A stretch of 64,000 nucleotides of DNA. Source: Parus major. Taxonomy: Eukaryota > Chordata > Aves > Passeriformes > Paridae. The stretch lies in contig NC_031768.1 of assembly GCF_001522545.3 (NCBI RefSeq), positions 7,067,555 through 7,131,554 of the forward strand, written 5' to 3'. Positions 57,686 through 64,000 of this stretch are shown in pieces (the first letter of the stretch is position 1; each line of letters begins with the position of its first letter). Both the position numbers and the translations under genes were made by a program. The notes beneath the pieces were generated by a model. That model had not been told where the DNA came from, ran no database searches, and worked only from the letters and a program-made list of their open reading frames with translations.

Positions 57686-57790
57686 TGTTGTGGTTTAACC
57701 CTGGTAGGCAGGTGAGCCCTCACAGCCACTCACTCCCCCTCAGTGGGATGAGGAGGAGAATCAGAAGGGTAAAAGTGAGAAAACTTGTTT
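57686..57790 (-). mobile_element. Partial ERVL-like LTR 3' end (second copy)
   Basis: The sequence beginning tgttgtggtttaaccc and running through cactcactccccctcagtgg to gggtaaaagtgagaaaact is the reverse complement of the 3' (U5) end of an avian ERVL-type LTR. The same pattern occurs again at 57924-58035 as part of a more complete LTR. The 130 bp between the two copies is unassigned. No internal retroviral genes are present. Confidence 0.75.
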
Positions 57791-57923
57791 GTGATTTTTG
57801 GCTCTTCCCCCTCTTGTTCTTGTGACTGCTGTGCTGAAGAACAGACCTCCCTGTCTGGTGCTCCCTCCTGCTTTGTCTGACACACTCTGATCAAATCTGC
57901 TGTTATCTGGATGCCAAAGTATG

Positions 57924-58423
57924 TGGTTGTGGTTTTATCCCAGAAAGCACCTAAATCCCACACATTCACTCACTTCCTCTGCAGTGGGCTGGGAGGGTGG
58001 ATTGGTAGGGTAAAAGTGGAAATTCATGGTTTGTGATAAGGAGTTTAATAAGCTTAAAGAAAAAGATACAGGCAGAAACAAAAAAAACTAGTGATAGAAA
58101 ACAACCCCATCTGACCAGTGCCCAGTGGGTTCCTGAGAAATAGCAGCATAGCCAAGCTTCCTTCTTGGCTTTTGTTGCTGAGCATGGCACCACGTGCTCT
58201 GGAATATCCCTGGGCTCAGCTGTCCCTGCTGTGTCCCCACCATGTCCTTGTGCACCCCCAGCCTCTCACTGCTGGGGTGTTCTGACAGACAGGGAGGTGC
58301 TGCTTCTTGTGCAGGTGCTGCTTAGCAATGGCTGGAGCTTCCCTGGCTTGGCAACTCTGTTTTGATCACAAGCCCAAACCACAAACCCATATCATAAAAT
58401 CCATCCCAGCCAAAACCAGCACA
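57924..58423 (-). mobile_element. ERVL-like solo LTR
   Basis: Read on the minus strand, this element starts at 58423 with TGTGCTGGTTTTGGCTGGGA, the typical start of a common avian ERVL LTR. It contains a tgctcagca segment and a TTAAACTCCTTATC segment like the polyadenylation region of the family, and ends near 57924 with ...ataaaaccacaacca. Length is about 500 bp. No gag, pol or env sequence lies beside it, so it looks like a solo LTR left by recombination. I could not find a matching 5-bp target duplication at its ends. Confidence 0.8.
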
Positions 58424-61288
58424 GAACTGGTACATTTTGGTTCACCAGTTGAAATTCAAGTATGTCTTACAGATTTGAGTACAGAGGAAAATTAGGTTTG
58501 TGCTGTTTTATGGGGATGTGTGTTGAATTAGCCTTTAAATACAGAAAGCAAAATAAATAGAATCACCTTCATGTTAAAATTCACCTGAGGACTCGGGTAA
58601 TTGGGAAGCACTGGGAAAAGGAGAAGTAAGACACACTATTTGTGTGACTTGATTCTATAGTCATTTGACATGTCACAGTGTGACTTTCAGCAGATCTCCC
58701 AAGATATTTGTTCTTCAGTGGTATTTTTTGTAAGGCCTAGCATTTTATCCTCAAATTCCAGAAAACTGATTGCAGAAAAAATACATAAGGATTAAATATT
58801 TTTTTTTAAAGAGTAAAGAAACCTGCTTTTGTTTCTTGGTCAGTAGTAATTGCTTCCTACATGGCAGTGCTGTCTAGTTTAAAATTCCTTTCTGAGCCAG
58901 TTGATACATCTGCCTTTAGCATCTTGAAGCTTGAACTTAACATCTTGAACTGATTTATACAGTTGTAGAAATCCAAAAGTACTTTCTGATTGCTTTCTGT
59001 GGTAGTTTCTTTGTTCTGACTGCTACTCCTTTAATGCTGCACTTTGTCAAGATCATATGGTCATTCCTATTCCCGTCTTCTGTGCTATGCCTGCTCTTAG
59101 AGATTTTCTTATAGACCTGGTCCCTTTCAGATTTTAATTTCTGGGCTGGAGAGTTGAGTTTAATGCGGTTTGGATTTTCAGTATCAAAACCTTGTACTAC
59201 TATTTGATTCTCTAGAGAGATCTGAGGGTATTTTGGCAATACTGCTGTGTCCATGAATTACAAACCTTGTAAATGAAAATTCTGATCTAACACTTTCTTC
59301 AAGAGAATTTTAGAATTCACATTTTGTTCAAGCTGGTGTTGTTCATGCCTGTCCTCTCCTGAGTTTCCCAGCCCACACCCTCACCCTGACCTGCTGTTCA
59401 CAGAATAACCAACTGCTCACAGAATAAGCATAGAAAAGAAAGAATGATGAGATAATACATAAATCTTGTGAAATTGTGGTTTATAAACTCTACTAGATGT
59501 ACCAGAATTCATGTAACTACGTAGAACTACAGCATTACATAATAAAATTGCACTGTACAAATACAAAACCAAGAGAATAATTAATAAAATAGGATGACAA
59601 AATGATAGATAAAAGATCATGAAATGCAATTGCTGTGAGACTCAGAAATTATTGTACAAACACCTCCATTTTATGCTGAAATGTTCAAGAAAAAGGCAGT
59701 TACCGTCATATCTTTAAGAAATTACATTTTTGGGAATCTTTCTTTTGAAGATTAAGAAACACCCTAATACTTTATTACCCAAAAAAAAAAATTAAAAAAT
59801 TAGACTGGCTAGTCATTGTAATTTGTTTAACATGTTTATATCCAGTTCCATCAAATCTGAATGATGTAAGATCACATCAAAATTAAATCAAGTTTATATC
59901 TAAAAGTCTTATGCTTACTTTGTTCAATCAGAGTATTATGAGTATCTTCTGTAAAATCAGAATATAGTATGGAACTAGTAAAAATCCACAGATTTTGGCA
60001 GATTTGGCATTAAAAATCACATGATCCATTAGAGAAGTTACATATTAAAACCAACTTCTTTGCACCTGCTTACTTGAGCAGTATTGTTTGTATGTGTCAT
60101 GATAATACATCCTTATTTTACAGAGCTCAATGTCTGGCCTCTATTTCTTTCGACTTTCTGGTCTGTTATGCCAGTTTGAGTTCTTCATGGTTGTGCTGCT
60201 TTAGTCATCTTTGTGCCAGACATCCCCCACCTTCAGATCTCTGGTTTTTGAGAAATGTTACAGCTCGAAATCTGTTTGTGCCTTAATAAATCAAGCTGTT
60301 TAGTTTTAATCTGAGAATATAGCTGTAGCTATGAAATGTTGCTGTTGCATTGCTATTCACATGGCATCAGCAATTATCAAAATTATTTTCATCACATGGA
60401 AAGAAAAGTCTCCTGACAGGGAAGAAGCATGCAGCTGGAATGAGTGGCTTTGGAAATCTAGGAGCAGACCAGTGGCTGAGCTTGGCTGATCTTTTTGGTT
60501 CTGTGAGTTTATGTTCCTTGCTGAACTACTTTGTGCAGTAATCAAATTTGTCATTTTGAAGGAAATCTTAGGAAATACCCACATATCATCTCTCCTTGAT
60601 TTAGTTCAAATTTTCTGGAGCTGTGCTTGCTTTTCCTCAGGTGTTTGACCTTGACACTCATTAAAATATTGGAAATACAAGTGTCTCAGTAGGATTGAAT
60701 ACTTTAACTTTGCTGCTTAATAAAACTTAGAGTGTCTTCTGTACTTAAAACTGAATTGATAGGTGTTGTATTCTTCACCTCATTTTTAAGACTTATGTTG
60801 CTAAATTCTCAAATATATTCTTTAAAAATTTGGTTGTAAATGTAGTTAAAATACTGATCTCTTGGAAACCTGTTAAAACAGAGAAAACCATAAAATACAT
60901 AAAACCTGCAATGTTATCTGGATTTTTCAAATAAGACAGAATTTACTTTTTGTAAAATTCATCTATTATTTACATACACAAGCTACTAATATTAATGTGT
61001 ATATACAAATTTACTTATACAGGTTCAAACCCCTTCATGGAAATCTCCCTAAAGAGTTAGTGTTCTAGTTTAGTCCAACACAAAATGTCTGAGAACTTCC
61101 TAATTTGTTTTCTTGGATAAACAAGAGTGAAAAAATGCTTCTGAGAAGTAAGTTCTTGTTTTCACTAACAGAAGTAAGACTTCTCATTTTTCTTAACAGG
61201 AGGAAAGAGGCAGAATTAGTAGCTGTAGAGTAGAGGATTTTGTGATCTGAAATTGGTGATGTGGAGGGACAGAGATTCATTTAAACAT

Positions 61289-62434
61289 TCAAATCATCGA
61301 CTTCTTCCTTGAGTAGCTGGAGTGAGGAGTGGTTGTAGATAATCGCTCTTGAGCGTATTGGCCAAGTTTTATGTCTGAGGTGCTCTCCAGGTTTAGGCTT
61401 GACTCTCCATGAAGTTTTCTGCAAATCAGTTGGAATACAGTCTTACGGACACTCCTGGACATTAGGAAATACATGACTGGGTCTAGGCAGCTGTTAAATG
61501 ATGAAAAGATGAGCATCACCTCATTGCACGTGTGAATGATCTCCATCCAGTAACAGGATAGGGTTTGTAACTGTGATGTGATGTAGACAAGCCTGAACAT
61601 GTGATAAGGTACAAAACAGATGGTGAAAATTATGAGAACAATGAAAGAGTTTCTTGCTGTCTTGGTGTATTTTCCTGCATTGGGAAAATTTGCCCTTCTC
61701 CTTGAAATTTTCAGAAGGTTCTTGGCAATTTTAACATAGGAAAGTATCAAAAGGAAAAAAACTATCCAAAAAATCAGTACAGTGATATAATTTAAAATTG
61801 CTTCTGTCTTCTCTGCATTCTGTTTGCTTCGGTAATGAAAGCACTTGGTAGAGTTGCTGTCCTCATTCTTAAAGAAAGCTGGTGCAACTATGACTATAAA
61901 TCCTGTCAGTGCAATTGCCCACACCGTGCAACAAATCTGCACACTCCGGGTAGTGGTCAACATCTTTGGACGCTTCACAGACTTATTTATCTTGATATAG
62001 CGATCCAGACTAATTAGTCCTAACAGTACTATGCTAATGTACATGTTCATGTAAAACAGCGTTCCCACAACCTTGCAAAAAATCCTCCCGAACATCCAGT
62101 GGTTGGTGGCATGATAGAGTATCCGGAAGGGGAGACAGAAGATCAGCAGAAGGTCTGCAACAGCGACGTTTAGCAAGTAAACTTGGATAGAATTCCTTTT
62201 CTGATGAATGCACAGGAAAGCAAACAGGGCTATAATATTTCCAACTAATCCAACGAGAAAAATAATGGAGTAAAAAACTATCAAAGCAAGTGAAAGCGAG
62301 TTGTTGTCATCCAAGGAACAGCTGGCATCATTGTGGCTTTCTGAGGCATTTGTGGTCAGGTTGGTTTGGTTACTCCAAAATTCTTCCTTGTGTGGACCAA
62401 TGGTTGGTAAATCAGCTGAAGCTGCAGCCATCAT
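61289..62434 (-). CDS. GPR34: GPR34, lysophosphatidylserine receptor (class-A GPCR)
   Basis: This encodes 381 aa if started at the first of two adjacent ATGs (62434-62432), the same length as human GPR34. The open frame extends 20 codons further upstream, but a strong intron acceptor (TTTGTTTCTTTGCAG) ends at 62449, so those codons are intronic. The second ATG has the better Kozak context (A at -3, G at +4), so the protein may be 380 aa. N-glycosylation sequons are at N22, N25 and N29, with another in extracellular loop 2 (NST, 194-196). Seven membrane segments lie at about 49-73, 84-107, 117-139, 165-185, 213-238, 262-284 and 302-324. Key sites are N66 and D94, disulphide C120-C198, DRY 144-146, CFVPYH 273-278 and DPVMY 318-322. 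The tail is rich in Ser and Thr. The family is Gi-coupled, responds to lysophosphatidylserine, and is prominent in microglia and macrophages. It lies antisense in CASK intron 5, upstream of GPR82. Confidence 0.97.
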   Translation of the reverse strand: MMAAASADLPTIGPHKEEFWSNQTNLTTNASESHNDASCSLDDNNSLSLALIVFYSIIFLVGLVGNIIALFAFLCIHQKRNSIQVYLLNVAVADLLLIFCLPFRILYHATNHWMFGRIFCKVVGTLFYMNMYISIVLLGLISLDRYIKINKSVKRPKMLTTTRSVQICCTVWAIALTGFIVIVAPAFFKNEDSNSTKCFHYRSKQNAEKTEAILNYITVLIFWIVFFLLILSYVKIAKNLLKISRRRANFPNAGKYTKTARNSFIVLIIFTICFVPYHMFRLVYITSQLQTLSCYWMEIIHTCNEVMLIFSSFNSCLDPVMYFLMSRSVRKTVFQLICRKLHGESSLNLESTSDIKLGQYAQERLSTTTPHSSYSRKKSMI

Positions 62435-62448
62435 TTGCAAAAGCTGTT

Positions 62449-62470
62449 CTGCAAAGAAACAAAAAGAGAT
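62449..62470 (-). promoter_or_regulatory. GPR34: 3' splice site of the GPR34 coding exon
   Basis: On the minus strand a long pyrimidine tract (CTCTTTTTGTTTCTTTG) leads to CAG at 62451-62449. The exon then begins at 62448 and reaches the first ATG after 14 nt. This matches the family pattern of an untranslated 5' exon joined to a single coding exon. It decides the start codon against the longer open frame. Confidence 0.8.
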
Positions 62471-63262
62471 TTTAAGAATTAAATCTCCATTCATGTGTCT
62501 GTTTGCTTTATTGCCTACAGTCTAATGTGATACAAACATGAAAGGCAGTAGCTAAAAGGAATAAATGCCCCAAAGTATTGGTGTAGCCAAATAAAAGGAG
62601 CTCTAGACAGATATCATAAAATAATGTAAGCCTAGGTAATGTGCAGGCAAGAATGATTAGATAGAGTACTCACACAGATAACTATTTCTGTAACTACAGC
62701 ATTATTACTGTCTTCTGTTATTTTAAAAATTAACTATTATATTTTCCTGAAAACTTAAGAATTTTTTTTTATATCTATATGAACAAGTAATTTTTTTAAG
62801 TTTGCTTCTTAGTACCAGCATTTCTTGTGCAGAAAAATTTTTACCTAAAGTGCAGGGATACATAAACATAACTAAGTATTCTCAGTGCTGATACAAAGTA
62901 CATAGACATATTAAAAAAAGTCTTAACTCATCTTTGTTAATTTTAAATAATTCAGATCTTTCATGTGGGACTCACTGGTCTTCAATTAGAAAAGCATTCA
63001 TCCATTAGTATTTATTTGGCTATGTACTGTGTTATAAGTAACCCTATGGGACAGTATTATTGCAGTAGCTTGTCTTTAATAATCTGTACCTTCACATAAA
63101 TTTAAGTGGTTTTTTCCTTTTCTTGACTATTCACAAATCAGTATTACACAAATAAACTTCTGTTTGCTGGAAATCATATTAATGCAGTAACAGGTTGTTT
63201 TCAAACCTTCCTTGTTTTCATGGTTTTCTTTGTTTTCATTGGATAGTTTTTAATTTCACTAA

Positions 63263-63400
63263 ACTTACTGCTGACCAGGAAGGCAGAATGTGAAAGACAA
63301 AGGTCAGCCTTGACCAAGGAAGGAAAACCAGAAAAGTGTGTGGTTTGGAGAGCAGTCATGTTGAAGGCATTTCGAGAGATGGCTATCACTCATAAGTAAT
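63263..63400 (-). promoter_or_regulatory. GPR34: Candidate GPR34 5' untranslated exon with GTAAGT donor
   Basis: On the minus strand a perfect GTAAGT donor hexamer lies at 63268-63263, preceded by CAGCA. Joined to the acceptor at 62449, it would make an intron of about 0.8 kb. The exon's 5' end is unknown and placed arbitrarily. Donor-like hexamers are frequent, so this is only a candidate. Confidence 0.25.
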
Positions 63401-64000
63401 GATAAAACTTTACTCTTCAACTTGTTTCTCATAGAAACAAGAAATGCCGCAAAAAAGTTTATTTAAGATATTTTTGTTTTACAGAGGAAAGAGGTTTTTT
63501 CCTGGTAATCTCACAAATTTTTCAGAAGTGGTTTTGGCACTTAGTTATCTGGCAGCTGTCACAAAGAAAAATAAAACAACAAAAAAACACTGTTGTATAT
63601 GTTATCTTAAAAAAGCATTTATGCTCAATCTTTGTCTAGGCCATGCAACTTGCATGCTGGGTCTTAAAAAATACAAATTTACATTTAGTTCTGTGATGCA
63701 GCCAAAGCAGTAAAAATTACGACACACTTCAGGTAAAATTTTTAAGAAGACCTAATGCCCTTACAGAATCTGAATCCTTGAGAGAAGAGTCTAAAATATT
63801 TTAATATCCTATGTTTTTTGACCCTACAATTGCATTAAACTGGAAGGGTACATTAGCAGTTTCAAAAACAGTTGTCCTCATACTTGCCACTTTGTCAGGG
63901 CAAGTAATTTTGAGAGGTTGATTTCAAACTGCGATGCTTTCGGATACATCTTGAAACCCATCTCCTGCTATGACTTCACATTTAAGTTGCTTTTCTATGA

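Noticed and set aside
62435..62494. The 20-codon N-terminal extension of GPR34
   Set aside because: It overlaps a strong intron acceptor and pyrimidine tract, and removing it restores the human length of 381 aa.

Overview
The window is AT-rich vertebrate nuclear DNA, most likely from a bird. The support is intron-split coding exons with GT-AG junctions, many truncated CR1 LINE fragments (the dominant avian retroposon), and an ERVL-type solo LTR of a kind I recognise from birds. I cannot name the species. No prokaryotic, plasmid or phage features are present. Nearly all of the window is intron of one gene.

The host gene is CASK (calcium/calmodulin-dependent serine protein kinase, a MAGUK scaffold) on the + strand. 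Four consecutive exons lie here, corresponding to human exons 2 to 5: 9805-9917, 39869-39974, 46502-46579 and 47878-47950. Together they encode about residues 20 to 143 of the N-terminal CaM-kinase-like domain, from just after the start of the glycine-rich loop to the HRD catalytic-loop motif. Exon 1 lies upstream of the window and exon 6 onward lies downstream. Introns 2, 3 and 4 are complete (29,951, 6,527 and 1,298 bp). Introns 1 and 5 are partial.

Intron 5 contains two intact class-A GPCR genes on the opposite (-) strand: GPR82 (53232-54275, 347 aa) and GPR34 (61289-62434, 381 aa). The same nested antisense arrangement is known in mammals, so this is conserved synteny and not a new system. 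GPR34 is the lysophosphatidylserine receptor of myeloid cells and microglia; GPR82 is an orphan related to it. The closest things to surprises are in GPR82: the DRY-position arginine is glutamine (SQY), TM1 has two adjacent prolines, and the 5' half of the coding sequence is a sharp CpG-rich island in AT-rich surroundings.

Mobile DNA: CR1 LINE fragments occur at about 755-1000, 7080-7144(-), 12130-12612, 14975-15445, 17715-17902, 19000-19778, 42734-43098(-), 47108-47330(-) and 57376-57432. An ERVL-like LTR lies on the - strand at 57924-58423, with a second partial copy of its 3' end at 57686-57790. The rest is intronic sequence in which I see only low-complexity tracts, small hairpins and short duplications. 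I found no strong evidence for an undescribed biological system.
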